Shown here piece by piece: positions 1 to 8,790 of a stretch of DNA of 64,000 bases. Origin of the DNA: Neptunomonas qingdaonensis (GTDB lineage Bacteria > Pseudomonadota > Gammaproteobacteria > Pseudomonadales > Balneatricaceae); NCBI RefSeq assembly GCF_900113275.1, contig NZ_FOOU01000003.1, positions 372,001 through 436,000 on the forward strand. The letters run 5' to 3'. The position numbers were made by a program, and so were the translations under genes. How positions within the stretch are numbered: position 1 is the first letter of the stretch; every line of letters begins with the position of its first letter. The notes beneath the pieces were generated by a model. That model was given only the letters and a program-made list of their open reading frames with translations, was not told the DNA's origin and searched no databases.

Positions 1-439
1 GCATGCGTGCCAGCGCGCAGGCTTTATCTGCCGGTTTTCGGGAAGATACACAATCTTCAACCACATATACATCAAAGGCTTCCTGCTTTAATTGTATGGC
101 GGTTTGCATTACACAAACATGAGACTCCGTGCCTATAATGACGATCTGCTCAACGCCGCTCTCGTTAATTATCTTCTGACAGCTTGGCTCAGCCATACAT
201 GAGAAGTGGGTTTTTTCCATGGTCTTATCTGAGGGTAAAATCCTTTTAAGTTCTTCAACGGTATATCCGATTCCTTGGGGGTACTGCTCGGTCGTCATTA
301 TAGGTACGTTGAGAATGGTGGCGATCTCAATGAGCCATTTGCTATTTTTGATCAGTACTTCACTTTCAAAGATAGCCGGAGCCAACTTTTCCTGGATATC
401 CACGACGAGTAGGCAGGATTTTTCTGGGCTAATCAGCAT
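1..439 (-). CDS. Isochorismatase-family cysteine hydrolase (C-terminus outside window)
   Basis: The reverse strand encodes a protein beginning MLISPEKSCLLVVDIQ, the typical first strand of the isochorismatase/nicotinamidase superfamily with the catalytic Asp in VVDIQ. Further on are a Lys in the EKTHFSC segment and the GTESHVCV motif, whose Cys is the expected nucleophile. About 146 codons are visible; the end lies beyond position 1. An AAGGAG ribosome site sits six bases before the ATG at 439. Such YcaC-like enzymes hydrolyse small amides or related bonds, but the substrate cannot be deduced. It is 23 bp downstream of the exporter gene on the same strand, so the two may be cotranscribed. Confidence 0.85.
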   Translation of the reverse strand, partial: MLISPEKSCLLVVDIQEKLAPAIFESEVLIKNSKWLIEIATILNVPIMTTEQYPQGIGYTVEELKRILPSDKTMEKTHFSCMAEPSCQKIINESGVEQIVIIGTESHVCVMQTAIQLKQEAFDVYVVEDCVSSRKPADKACALARM

Positions 440-462
440 AATGTTCTCCTTATTATTTGAAC

Positions 463-1695
463 TCAGGATAATTCCTTATCCGTTAGCTTGCCAAGTGTAC
501 TTTCAGCTTCAGTCGTCGCAGGTCTGATAATCAGCCAATAACTGGCTAAAGAGAGGATGCCCATAAGCGATATGCTGGCAGCCATTACGGTGGGTGTGCC
601 TGAGTGGTTATGGCCAACAATGAGGCCAACAATGGCGGCAATACCTGATTGAGTGAAACCTAATAATGCGGAGGCGGTGCCGGCCATTTTAGAGAAGGGT
701 CCCATGGCGCCAGCCATTGTCTGCGGCATGACCATTCCGACAGCCATCATAAAAAATACCTGGCAGCCAATCACCCAATAAAGGTTATGTATTTCAAGTA
801 AAGAAGCTAGCAGCATGGCGCTGCCTGATACTGTAGCAAATGAGGTGCCGATGATTAATATTTTATTGATGCCAAAACGAGATCCAAATCGTTGGCTAAA
901 TTGTGCGCCTGACATATAGCCGAGAACAACGGCCGTGAAGTAGAAGCCGTAATTGGCTTCGGGCACGCCAAAAAAGTCGATTAGTACAAATGATGACCCA
1001 GAAAGAAAAGAAAATAAGCCAGAGAAGATAAAGCTGCAACAGAGTGTATAGCCAAGGAAAATACGACTGTGAAGCAGTTGGTTATAGTTTCTTAAGATGG
1101 ACATTGGATGCAGGCTGCTAATATTTTCAGGTTGCAGCGACTCCTGAACCTTAAACATGATAATCAGGGTGACAATTGCACCATAGACTCCTAAAAAGAT
1201 AAAAATAGCACTCCAATTGAAGACTAAGAGCATATAACCACCAACGATGGGTGCAACGGCCGGTGCCAGCGCCATAATAGTACCCATCATCGAGAGTACG
1301 CGGGCTGATTGCGTCGGTCCGTATATGTCACGAATCATGGTGCGCCCAAGTACCGGACCGCCACAAGCGCCAAGTGCTTGCAGGAAGCGAAACAAGATAA
1401 GCTCCTCAATTGTGGTGGCTGTTGCGCAACCAAAGGACGCTGCCGTAAAAAGAAATAGCCCTCCTAGTAAAACTGATTTACGTCCAAAACGATCGGCCAA
1501 AGGTCCATATAATAGTTGAGCAACAGCAAAGCCGCCGAAGAAGATGGATAGCGTAATTTGTACCTGATCGATAGAGGCATTCAGCTCAGTTGTTAGCCTT
1601 GGCAGAGCTGGTAGGTACATATCGGTAGATAGAGGCCCCAGAGCAACAACAGAGGCAAGAATAAGTATGGTTGCCAGAGAGGTAGGTAAAAACAT
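463..1695 (-). CDS. Bcr/CflA-family multidrug efflux MFS transporter
   Basis: About 410 residues with twelve predicted hydrophobic helices. Family hallmarks are the LGPLSTDMYLPALP segment in helix 1 and the major-facilitator signature GPLADRFGRKS between helices 2 and 3. Bcr/CflA proteins are inner-membrane drug:proton antiporters (bicyclomycin, chloramphenicol and others); the actual substrate is unknown. The chosen ATG at 1695 has AAGGA at a six-base spacing; an in-frame ATG at 1701 directly abuts that ribosome site and is less likely. The isochorismatase-family gene follows on the same strand. Confidence 0.88.
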   Translation of the reverse strand: MFLPTSLATILILASVVALGPLSTDMYLPALPRLTTELNASIDQVQITLSIFFGGFAVAQLLYGPLADRFGRKSVLLGGLFLFTAASFGCATATTIEELILFRFLQALGACGGPVLGRTMIRDIYGPTQSARVLSMMGTIMALAPAVAPIVGGYMLLVFNWSAIFIFLGVYGAIVTLIIMFKVQESLQPENISSLHPMSILRNYNQLLHSRIFLGYTLCCSFIFSGLFSFLSGSSFVLIDFFGVPEANYGFYFTAVVLGYMSGAQFSQRFGSRFGINKILIIGTSFATVSGSAMLLASLLEIHNLYWVIGCQVFFMMAVGMVMPQTMAGAMGPFSKMAGTASALLGFTQSGIAAIVGLIVGHNHSGTPTVMAASISLMGILSLASYWLIIRPATTEAESTLGKLTDKELS

Positions 1696-2097
1696 CAACA
1701 TTCCTTTCGCAGGTGTAGAGGGTGACTTTACTCAAGGTTAGTCGGTTATAACAGGCTATAAATTGGCAAAAGATTATTGCCAAAATAAAAAAAAGCGCGG
1801 ATGAGGTACACCGAAATTATTTTGTTATTAAGCAGAGTAAAGTCTTCGTGCATCAACGCCGAAGGTGCACGCAAATCGAAAAGCAGAGGTTATAGTTCTT
1901 TGTTAAGGGATACAATATTTATAACTAAAGACGTTCTTTATGTATCATAAGCTTTGGTGTATGGTTCATTTATCTTAAAAGTGCGTACAAAGAGCATATA
2001 AAAAATATATAAAGAATATATAAAAAAGCCCCCTACAGAACTTTCTATATAGAACTTTCTATACAGAACCGACACAGAACAAGGACAAAGAATCCTC
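1696..2097. other. Intergenic region between divergent exporter and paaN
   Basis: No credible gene is seen in these 400 bases. The stretch is strongly A+T rich near 1990-2030, with repeated ATATATAAA-like runs. It contains a dyad CGTGCA (1848-1853) / TGCACG (1866-1871) that could be a hairpin or operator, and a tandem 14-bp repeat just before paaN. Promoters for both divergent genes must lie here, but no clear -35/-10 pair was identified. Confidence 0.6.
2037..2069 (+). repeat. Tandem 14-bp repeat upstream of paaN
   Basis: Two adjacent copies of AGAACTTTCTATAT/C are followed by a partial third copy (AGAAC), ending about 28 bases before the paaN start. It could be a pair of regulator half-sites or simple slippage. 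Confidence 0.7.
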
Positions 2098-3786
2098 ATG
2101 AGCTACGTGATGACGCCTCAGCTTGCTACCTTACTAGACAAGCACCAGAACACACTGAACGCCGCCCTTAATGCCATTAAAACCCGTGATTACTGGACGC
2201 CCTACCCAGAAAACCCCAGCCCGCGTGCTTATGGCGAAACCGCCAATGCCGATGGCGAAGCGGCGTTTAAAAGCTATCTCAACCAGAGTTTTGCACTGGA
2301 TATGCCGGGTATCGTCGGTGAAACGGGTTCTGAAGTATCACCTTATGGTATTGAGCTTAACGTCAAATACCCGCGGGTGGATCTGGATCAGTTGCTACCT
2401 GCCATGCAGGATGCACGCAAAGCCTGGCGTGACATTGGCCCGCAAGGCCGTGCCGCTATCTGTCTGGAAATACTCGAACGTATTAACAAACGCAGCTTTG
2501 AGATCGGCTATGCAGTGATGCACACCTCAGGGCAGGGTTTCATGATGGCGTTTCAGGCCGGTGGCCCACATGCCCAAGACCGAGGACTCGAAGCGGTCGC
2601 GTATGGCTATACGGCCATGATGCATACACCCGCCAGTGCGGTGTGGACAAAGCCGCAGGGTAAACAGGACCCGTTAGTCCTGAATAAAACCTTCACCACC
2701 GTGGGCCGGGGTATTGGCCTGGTGATTGGCTGCTCAACCTTCCCAACATGGAATACCTACCCCGGCATGTTTGCTGATCTGATTACCGGCAACCCGGTGA
2801 TTGTCAAACCGCATCCGGCTGCCATTCTGCCCGCCGCGATCAGTGTCAAAATTGCGCAGGAGGTTCTCAGCGAAAACGGTCTGCCTGCTCACATCGTTTC
2901 GATGGTGATTGATGAAGACGCCAGCAAGCCCGGCACCGCGGCACTGGCCACACGTGAAGAGATTAAACTGATCGACTTTACCGGCAACACACCGTTTGGT
3001 AACTGGTTAGAAACGAACTGCACACAAGCACAGGTGTATACCGAAAAAGCCGGTGTGAACACCGTGATTATCGACTCCACAGACGACTACAAAGGCATGC
3101 TGCGTAACTTATCCTTCACCCTGAGCCTATACTCCGGCCAGATGTGTACCACACCGCAGGATATCTTTGTCAGCAAAGACGGTATTGACACCGACCAGGG
3201 GCATAAAAGCTTTGATGACGTCGCCAATGATATCGCCACCGCTGTCAGCAAATTCCTCTCTGATCCGGAACGCGCGGCCATGGTACTGGGGGCGATCCAG
3301 GCGCCGGTGACGGCGGAGCGTATCGACAACAGCAAAACACTCGGCACGGTGCTGCGTGAGTCTGAAGCCCTGACGCATCCGCACTTTCCGAATGCACGGT
3401 TACGTTCCCCTTTGTTGATGAGCATTGATGCCGATCAGCAAGATACCTACATGCAGGAGCTGTTTGGTCCGATCAGCTTTGTGGTCAAAACAGACAGCAC
3501 TGCCGAATCGATCGCACTGGCGACAGAGGCCGTCAAACAGCATGGCGCGATTACACTCGGGTGTTACACCACCAACGAGAGCGTTCAGGAACAGATAGAA
3601 GAGGCCGCGCTGGACGGCGGTGTGGCGCTGAGCAGCAACCTGACCGGCGGTGTATTCGTTAACCAGAGTGCGGCTTACAGCGACTTCCATGCAACCGGTT
3701 GTAACCCTGCGGCGAATGCCTGCTTGTCTGACTTGGCCTTTGTGGCGAATCGTTTCCGTGTCGTACAGAGTCGCCGGCACGCGTAA
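2098..3786 (+). CDS. paaN: PaaN-type aldehyde dehydrogenase (phenylacetate degradation family)
   Basis: A 562-residue protein of the aldehyde dehydrogenase superfamily. It resembles the single-domain PaaN proteins, which lack the MaoC hydratase domain of fused PaaZ. Visible features are the cofactor-region motif VIGCSTFPTWNTYPG, then NPVIVKPHP, and the catalytic-cysteine region SGQMCTTPQDI. PaaN proteins oxidise the ring-cleavage semialdehyde in phenylacetyl-CoA catabolism. No other paa genes (paaABCDE, paaK) are in view, so the pathway role is inferred. The adjacent enoyl-CoA hydratase and SDR genes on the same strand fit a catabolic operon. Confidence 0.82.
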   Translation: MSYVMTPQLATLLDKHQNTLNAALNAIKTRDYWTPYPENPSPRAYGETANADGEAAFKSYLNQSFALDMPGIVGETGSEVSPYGIELNVKYPRVDLDQLLPAMQDARKAWRDIGPQGRAAICLEILERINKRSFEIGYAVMHTSGQGFMMAFQAGGPHAQDRGLEAVAYGYTAMMHTPASAVWTKPQGKQDPLVLNKTFTTVGRGIGLVIGCSTFPTWNTYPGMFADLITGNPVIVKPHPAAILPAAISVKIAQEVLSENGLPAHIVSMVIDEDASKPGTAALATREEIKLIDFTGNTPFGNWLETNCTQAQVYTEKAGVNTVIIDSTDDYKGMLRNLSFTLSLYSGQMCTTPQDIFVSKDGIDTDQGHKSFDDVANDIATAVSKFLSDPERAAMVLGAIQAPVTAERIDNSKTLGTVLRESEALTHPHFPNARLRSPLLMSIDADQQDTYMQELFGPISFVVKTDSTAESIALATEAVKQHGAITLGCYTTNESVQEQIEEAALDGGVALSSNLTGGVFVNQSAAYSDFHATGCNPAANACLSDLAFVANRFRVVQSRRHA

Positions 3787-3847
3787 TGCGTCTGGATTGG
3801 TTGTTGTAAAGAGTCGTTGTAAAGGGTTGTCGCAAAGGAAAATAAGT

Positions 3848-4663
3848 ATGAGTTACGAAGCTGTTAATTACGAAACTGTTAATTATGAAACAATATTGGT
3901 TGATATCAAAGAGGGCGTTGGGACGATTACCCTGAATCGCCCTAAGGTGATGAATGCATTGAGTCAAACCCTGACCCGTGAAGTGGGTGAAGCGGTTGAC
4001 GCCTTGGAAAAAGCAGAAGAGGTTGGCTGCATCATTATCACCGGTGGTGATAAGGTATTTGCTGCGGGTGCTGATATTAATGAGATGAAAGACCTGACTT
4101 TTCCTCAGCTGTATATGGCTGATTTTCCCTATATTCAGCGTGACTGCTGGCGTGCAATCGATGAGGCGCGTAAGCCTGTTATTGCGGCGGTCGCTGGTTT
4201 TGCGCTGGGCGGCGGCTGTGAGATGACCATGGCATGCGACTTTATTATTGCGGCTGAGTCTGCAAAATTTGGTCAGCCGGAAGTGAGTATCGGTACTATT
4301 CCGGGTGCTGGCGGAACTCAGCGTTTGACCAAGGCTGTGGGTAAAGCGAAAGCGATGGAGATGTGTCTTAGTGGTCGCGTGATGGATGCAGAAGAGGCTG
4401 AGCGTAGCGGCTTGGTATCACGTATTGTAGCCGTCGATGAGCTAGCTGACGTGGCTTTTAAAACAGCATGTAAAATTGCGTCATATTCTCGTCCGGTTGT
4501 TTACATGATAAAAGAATCGGTCAATATGGGAGTGGATGCGTCATTGCGTGACGGTCTTGCGTTTGAGCGTCGTAACTTTGCATCTTCCTTTGCATTTGAA
4601 GATTGCAAAGAAGGTATGACGGCGTTTGCTGAAAAGCGTAAGCCGGATTTTAAGCATCGTTAA
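3848..4663 (+). CDS. Enoyl-CoA hydratase (crotonase family)
   Basis: A 271-residue crotonase-fold protein. Both catalytic glutamates are visible: one in ALGGGCEMTMACD, the other in FGQPEVSIGTIPGAGG. The oxyanion-hole segments FAAGADI and ALGGGCE are intact, so hydratase activity on 2-enoyl-CoA esters is likely. The start at 3848 follows AAAGGAAAATAAGT; earlier in-frame codons overlap paaN and are rejected. The first residues contain an unusual near-repeat (EAVNYETVNYET) made by a 15-bp tandem duplication, so the true start could lie slightly later. It sits 61 bp after paaN and 15 bp before an SDR gene, suggesting one operon for aromatic or fatty acyl-CoA catabolism. Confidence 0.87.
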   Translation: MSYEAVNYETVNYETILVDIKEGVGTITLNRPKVMNALSQTLTREVGEAVDALEKAEEVGCIIITGGDKVFAAGADINEMKDLTFPQLYMADFPYIQRDCWRAIDEARKPVIAAVAGFALGGGCEMTMACDFIIAAESAKFGQPEVSIGTIPGAGGTQRLTKAVGKAKAMEMCLSGRVMDAEEAERSGLVSRIVAVDELADVAFKTACKIASYSRPVVYMIKESVNMGVDASLRDGLAFERRNFASSFAFEDCKEGMTAFAEKRKPDFKHR

Positions 4664-4678
4664 CGGAGAGTATTGTTC

Positions 4679-5422
4679 ATGCTAAAGGGCAAAAGGGTTT
4701 GGATTACCGGTGCCAGTTCGGGTATCGGTGAAGCCACGGCAAGGCGATTGGCTAGCGAAGGTGTTTCTTTAGTGCTGAGTGCGCGTCGTGAAGATCGCTT
4801 AGCGTTGTTGGCAGATGAATTACGATTAATGGGTGTTACTGTAAATGTAGAGCCTGTTGATGTTTCTGATCGTGCCGGAATGGCTGCTGTGGGTGAAAAA
4901 CTTGCTGCGATAGGCGGTGTTGATGTCTTAATCAATAATGCCGGTACCATGCCTATTAGCCCAATATTGGCAGGGAGGCTTGATGAGTGGGAGCAGATGA
5001 TAGACGTTAATATTAAAGGTGTGCTTTACGCTATTCATGCGGTTTATTCTGGCATGGCTGAACGTAAAAATGGTCATATTGTTAATATTAGTTCTATTGC
5101 GGCTCGCCAAACCTACCCCAGCGCCGGGGTATATGCCGGAACCAAGCATGCTGTGCGTGCTATTTCAGATACCTTGCGAAAAGAGGCGATTCGTTATGGT
5201 GTAAGGGTAACGGATATTCAGCCCGGCGCAGTTGCTACGGAGCTTCCTGATAGCATTCAGCATGAGAAAATTCGTGATGCGGTAAAGGCTAATATGTACG
5301 CCGAAGGTTCAGCGATTCTAAAGCCTGAAGATATAGCTAATGCTATTTTTTATGCGATAACGCAACCTGACTACATAGATGTGAGTGAGTTGCATATTCG
5401 TCCGGTTATTCAGGAAAGCTGA
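4679..5422 (+). CDS. Short-chain dehydrogenase/reductase
   Basis: A 247-residue classical SDR. The cofactor motif TGASSGIG is at residues 10-17, NNAG at 87-90, and the catalytic set is Ser139, Tyr152 and Lys156 (YAGTK). SARRED after the second strand suggests NADP(H) preference. The ATG at 4679 has GGAGAG eight bases upstream; a TTG at 4673 lies too close to that site. It closes the paaN-hydratase-SDR run and is followed by a terminator. The substrate is unknown; a serine-type 3-hydroxy acid dehydrogenase or a reductase of a catabolic intermediate are possibilities. Confidence 0.85.
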   Translation: MLKGKRVWITGASSGIGEATARRLASEGVSLVLSARREDRLALLADELRLMGVTVNVEPVDVSDRAGMAAVGEKLAAIGGVDVLINNAGTMPISPILAGRLDEWEQMIDVNIKGVLYAIHAVYSGMAERKNGHIVNISSIAARQTYPSAGVYAGTKHAVRAISDTLRKEAIRYGVRVTDIQPGAVATELPDSIQHEKIRDAVKANMYAEGSAILKPEDIANAIFYAITQPDYIDVSELHIRPVIQES

Positions 5423-5473
5423 TGGCGTTGTAATTGCCACCAGACATAATCTTCTCTACCTAAGGGTGTAAGC

Positions 5474-5505
5474 GGGCGTTTAAGCATCCTGTTTACGCCC
5501 TTTTT
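5474..5505 (+). terminator. Intrinsic terminator after the SDR gene
   Basis: A GGGCGT / ACGCCC stem is followed by TTTTT. A second upstream arm (GGGTGTAAGC) can also pair with GTTTACGCCC through two G-U pairs, so two alternative hairpins share the right arm. Confidence 0.65.
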
Positions 5506-5671
5506 ATTGACCGCTTTAAAATCTTTTAGTCCGAATGTCCTCGTATTAAGCCGGCTTGTGTTATTGTCCGGCGCTTATCAATGTTAAGCCTCTTATATTT
5601 TGAACGTGTGTCTCCAATATGTGTCGTATACTTCTTAGTAAGTTGATTTTTCGGATTGTAGGATAACTATT

Positions 5672-6334
5672 GTGTATTCGTTACTTATTTTTGACTGGGA
5701 TGGCACTGTGATTGATTCGACCGCACGCATCGTATCCAGTATGCAGTCGGCTGCCAGAGATCTGGACCTCAGGCACTTACAGGATCATGAAGCCAGAGAG
5801 ATTATCGGATTGGGACTGCCTGAAGCGATACAGGCATTGTATCCAGGTATCAGTAGTGATCTGTTGGTGCCGATGCGTGACCGCTATGTATACCACTATA
5901 TGGAAGGTGATAACACGCCTGCATCGTTATTTCCTGGTGTACAGCAAACGCTTGAAAGTCTTCATAAGAAAGGTTATCGGCTCGCTGTTGCTACGGGTAA
6001 AAGCCGGCATGGCCTGGATCGTGTGTTAGCCGATACGGGTCTGGGCTGGTTATTTGAAATTACCCGCTGTGCCGATGAAACAACCTCTAAGCCGCATCCT
6101 CATATGCTGGAAGAGATCTTAATAGCGAGCGGAATCTCTGCCGACGATGCCGTGATGATTGGTGACACAGAATTTGATCTGAAAATGGGTGTTAAGGCCG
6201 GCATGGATACCATCGCTGTGAGCTATGGCGCGCACCATATAAATCGTTTGAAGCAATATAATCCTGTTCTGGAAATGCATGCCTTTCCAGATCTGGAGGA
6301 ATGGCTGGATTTGAAATCAGGAGAAGCGGTGTGA
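5672..6334 (+). CDS. HAD-superfamily phosphatase, phosphoglycolate phosphatase-like
   Basis: A 220-residue HAD hydrolase. Motif I is FDWDGT (Asp8 and Asp10), motif II is the Thr in ATGKSRHG, motif III is the Lys in SKPHP, and motif IV is GDTEFD. The order matches the Gph/YrfG-type subgroup with an alpha-helical cap. It starts at GTG, with AGGA eight bases upstream. In related genomes this gene sits between rluC and sppA. Here rluC is absent and a terminator lies upstream. The sppA start overlaps its stop by four bases, so translation is coupled. The substrate is probably a small phosphomonoester. Confidence 0.85.
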   Translation: MYSLLIFDWDGTVIDSTARIVSSMQSAARDLDLRHLQDHEAREIIGLGLPEAIQALYPGISSDLLVPMRDRYVYHYMEGDNTPASLFPGVQQTLESLHKKGYRLAVATGKSRHGLDRVLADTGLGWLFEITRCADETTSKPHPHMLEEILIASGISADDAVMIGDTEFDLKMGVKAGMDTIAVSYGAHHINRLKQYNPVLEMHAFPDLEEWLDLKSGEAV

Positions 6335-7347
6335 GTGAAAATCATTGGGATGAAGAAAAGGATGAAGCGTTGGATAAAACGTTAGAAAAAGCGGCGAGCA
6401 AGGGTGCTGGCAAAGAGTGGAAGCTGATTGAGAAAATGCTCAATGGATTGTTTGTTGAGCAGCGCAGGGCGCGGCGCTGGGGAATCTTTTTTAAAGCCCT
6501 GACCTTTGCGTATCTGATCGCTATTTTAGGCATCTATTATTTTAATACGTCTTTTACAAGTGACTTGCCAGGCAAAACAGGCGAGCATACGGCTGTTATC
6601 GAAATTACTGGTCCCATCTCTGCCGATGATGCTGCCAATGCGGATAGTATTATCTGGTCTCTGCGCGATGCGTTTAAAGAAGATAAAGCTAAGGCTGTGA
6701 TTTTACGTATTAATAGTCCTGGTGGCAGTCCGGTGCAATCTGGTTATGTTTATGATGAGATAAAGCGCTTACGTGCTTTATATCCGGCTAAGCCAGTGTA
6801 TGCCGTGATTATGGATATCGGTGCCTCTGGTGCCTACTATATTGCCGCAGCGGCGGATGCAATTTATGCCGATAAAGCCAGTCTTGTAGGTTCTATCGGG
6901 GTTGTTTCGGGTGGGTTTGGTTTCGTTGACCTGATGGATAAAGTCGGTGTCGAGCGCCGTGCTATGACGGCGGGCGAAAATAAGGGGTTTCTTGATCCCT
7001 TCAGTCCGATGAAAGAGAGCGATAAAGTATTTTGGCAATCGGTTTTGGATACAACGCATCAGCAGTTTATTGATCAGGTGAAAAAAGGTCGTGGCGATAG
7101 GTTGGTTGACGCACCTGATCTGTTTACCGGGTTGGTGTGGACGGGGGAGCAGGCTGTTGGAAAAGGCTTGATTGATGGCTTGGGAAGTACCAGTTTCGTG
7201 GCTCGGGAGATTGTTGGCCAGGAAAAGCTTATTGATTATTCTTCTAAAATGTCTCCATTGGATAAAGTGATTGAAAAATTCGGCGTCTCATTTGGTAAGA
7301 CCTTGGCGGCTCAGATGGGTTTGACGAGCGGCTATTCATTGCGCTAA
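6331..7347 (+). CDS. sppA: Signal peptide peptidase SppA (36K type, family S49)
   Basis: A 338-residue inner-membrane serine protease of the short SppA form. A cytoplasmic N-terminal region is followed by one transmembrane segment (about residues 54-72) and a single S49 domain. The nucleophile Ser166 is in GASGAYY. Lys218, in AGENKG, lies exactly 52 residues later, matching the Ser-Lys dyad spacing of Bacillus SppA. The enzyme degrades cleaved signal peptides in the membrane. The GTG at 6331 has GGAG at seven bases and overlaps the preceding stop; the longer reading frame to 6301 lies wholly inside the HAD gene. Confidence 0.92.
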   Translation: MSENHWDEEKDEALDKTLEKAASKGAGKEWKLIEKMLNGLFVEQRRARRWGIFFKALTFAYLIAILGIYYFNTSFTSDLPGKTGEHTAVIEITGPISADDAANADSIIWSLRDAFKEDKAKAVILRINSPGGSPVQSGYVYDEIKRLRALYPAKPVYAVIMDIGASGAYYIAAAADAIYADKASLVGSIGVVSGGFGFVDLMDKVGVERRAMTAGENKGFLDPFSPMKESDKVFWQSVLDTTHQQFIDQVKKGRGDRLVDAPDLFTGLVWTGEQAVGKGLIDGLGSTSFVAREIVGQEKLIDYSSKMSPLDKVIEKFGVSFGKTLAAQMGLTSGYSLR

Positions 7348-7431
7348 GGAGCAGCTCTGGATTATAGAGGGGCTGCAGAGGAGCTGCTCTAGCGGGCCTA
7401 TATAGGCATCCAAAAGGGACTACTAATACTA

Positions 7432-7462
7432 AAAAGGGGCTGTTTATACAGCCCCTTTTTTA
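7432..7462. terminator. Bidirectional intrinsic terminator between sppA and maf
   Basis: A perfect GGGGCTGT / ACAGCCCC stem with a TTAT loop is flanked by five A on the left and six T on the right. It can therefore end transcription from both convergent genes. Confidence 0.9.
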
Positions 7463-7550
7463 TAGTGCGGGCTTTAATCGCTCGGTTGAAGAGTCCTGGT
7501 TTTCAGAGCCTTTTGTTAAAAGCCTCTTGTTAAGAGTCCGGGCAGTTATG

Positions 7551-8129
7551 TCATATCGCAGATATACCACAGTTAAGGAGCATGCTTGTTAAACAGATCA
7601 GCGGTAAGCCTACCAGTGCGTTAGGGTCATCGCCTTCCAGTCTTTCAAATAAAGCTATTCCAAGCCCTTCAGATTTGAAACTGCCGGCGCAATCCAGTGG
7701 ATTCTCTTTGTCGATATAGTTTTCTATCATCTTTGTGTTAAGGAGGCGAAAGTACACATGATAAGGAATGACCTCTGTTTGAATTGTGGTGTTACGCGTA
7801 TCCATGACTGATAAGCCTGTCAGAAAAGTGACACGCTTGCCTGAAACTTGTTGTAGTTGTTGAATGGCTTTTTCTTTGCTGCCTGGTTTTCCCATCACGT
7901 GTTCATTGAGTACAGCCGCCTGATCGGAGCCGATAATAATGCTACCGGGGTGGTTTATGGCAACGGCGCGTGCTTTTTCTTCAGCAAGTCTCATCACCAG
8001 ATGTTGCGGCGTTTCACCGGGATGCCGGCTCTCGTCAATGTTCGGGCTATGGCAGCGATAGGGCAGTTGAAGCTTGTCTAAAAGGGCGCGACGGTAAGGT
8101 GAGCTGGAGGCTAAAACCAGTGGTTGCAT
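7551..8129 (-). CDS. yceF: Maf/YceF-type nucleotide pyrophosphatase
   Basis: A 192-residue Maf-family house-cleaning pyrophosphatase. It begins with the diagnostic LASSSPYRR motif (residues 6-14) and continues with DESRHPGETP and IIGSDQ, which holds the conserved catalytic Asp. Maf proteins hydrolyse non-canonical nucleoside triphosphates; the YceF branch prefers m7GTP. The YceF assignment rests mainly on position, because it is transcribed divergently from yceD-rpmF as in many gammaproteobacteria. The start codon at 8129 is preceded by AAGGA-like sequence in the yceD promoter interval. Confidence 0.88.
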   Translation of the reverse strand: MQPLVLASSSPYRRALLDKLQLPYRCHSPNIDESRHPGETPQHLVMRLAEEKARAVAINHPGSIIIGSDQAAVLNEHVMGKPGSKEKAIQQLQQVSGKRVTFLTGLSVMDTRNTTIQTEVIPYHVYFRLLNTKMIENYIDKENPLDCAGSFKSEGLGIALFERLEGDDPNALVGLPLICLTSMLLNCGISAI

Positions 8130-8212
8130 GTTTCTTTTCCTGAAGGACTTATCTATTGATGTGCAAACGCGTAAAATAGTAAACGTTTTTAAGAACGAAA
8201 CCTCATTTTCCT

Positions 8213-8241
8213 TTGACAGGAGGGCCGCTGGGCCCTAGAAT
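8213..8241 (+). promoter_or_regulatory. Strong sigma-70 promoter of the yceD-rpmF-fab operon
   Basis: TTGACA (8213-8218) and TAGAAT (8236-8241) are separated by exactly 17 bases. The expected start of transcription is about 8248, only three bases before the yceD ATG, so the message would be almost leaderless. The spacer contains a perfect dyad AGGGCC-GCTG-GGCCCT (8221-8236), well placed for a repressor. Confidence 0.8.
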
Positions 8242-8250
8242 TGCGCGCTT

Positions 8251-8772
8251 ATGTCGTACGGTAACATACCGAAAATAGTTGATCCGCGAAAGCTTGCTGA
8301 GCGGGAAGTCCGAATTGCCGGTCAGGTCAGTGTAAAAGAGATGCCACGAGTAAGATCCTATCTGTGTCAAGATGGTGATGTTATTGATGTCAATCTACTT
8401 TTTTCGCTGGATGAACGAAGGATTCGTATTATAACAGGTGATGCCAAAGGTCATGTTCACATGACGTGTCAGCGTTGCCTGGAAGCGGTCGAAGTCGATG
8501 TCCAGGCTGAGTTCAATCTGGCTATCGCGTTCAATGAGGAGAAGGCAAAGCAACTGCCTCGCTATTATGATCCATTGATCGTTGAGGACGAAGAGATCGA
8601 GCTATTGCACGTCATTGAAGAGGAGTTGATTCTCAGTCTGCCGTTAGTTCCATACCATGCAGATTGTAGTATTCAAACCCAATTCGGTGATGCGGATATG
8701 GCTGAAGAGCCAAAAAATGAAAAACCGAACCCGTTTAGAGTATTGGCCCAGCTTAAGGCCAATAAGAAATGA
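8251..8772 (+). CDS. yceD: YceD (DUF177) family protein
   Basis: A 173-residue DUF177 protein. The N-terminus has the expected VDPRKLAEREV segment, a central pair of cysteines occurs in MTCQRCLE, and the C-terminus ends in NPFRVLAQLK, all typical of YceD. The family is linked to 23S rRNA accumulation and is nearly always just upstream of rpmF, as here. There is no ribosome site next to the ATG at 8251; an AGGAGG lies about 30 bases upstream, inside the promoter spacer, and would not be transcribed. This supports near-leaderless translation. rpmF follows after 18 bp. Confidence 0.9.
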   Translation: MSYGNIPKIVDPRKLAEREVRIAGQVSVKEMPRVRSYLCQDGDVIDVNLLFSLDERRIRIITGDAKGHVHMTCQRCLEAVEVDVQAEFNLAIAFNEEKAKQLPRYYDPLIVEDEEIELLHVIEEELILSLPLVPYHADCSIQTQFGDADMAEEPKNEKPNPFRVLAQLKANKK

Positions 8773-8790
8773 TTTAGGAGTTAACTCACC

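Noticed and set aside
3087-3780. Several long reverse frames opposite paaN
   Set aside because: They are shadows caused by the G+C-rich third codon positions of paaN; no ribosome sites or domains.
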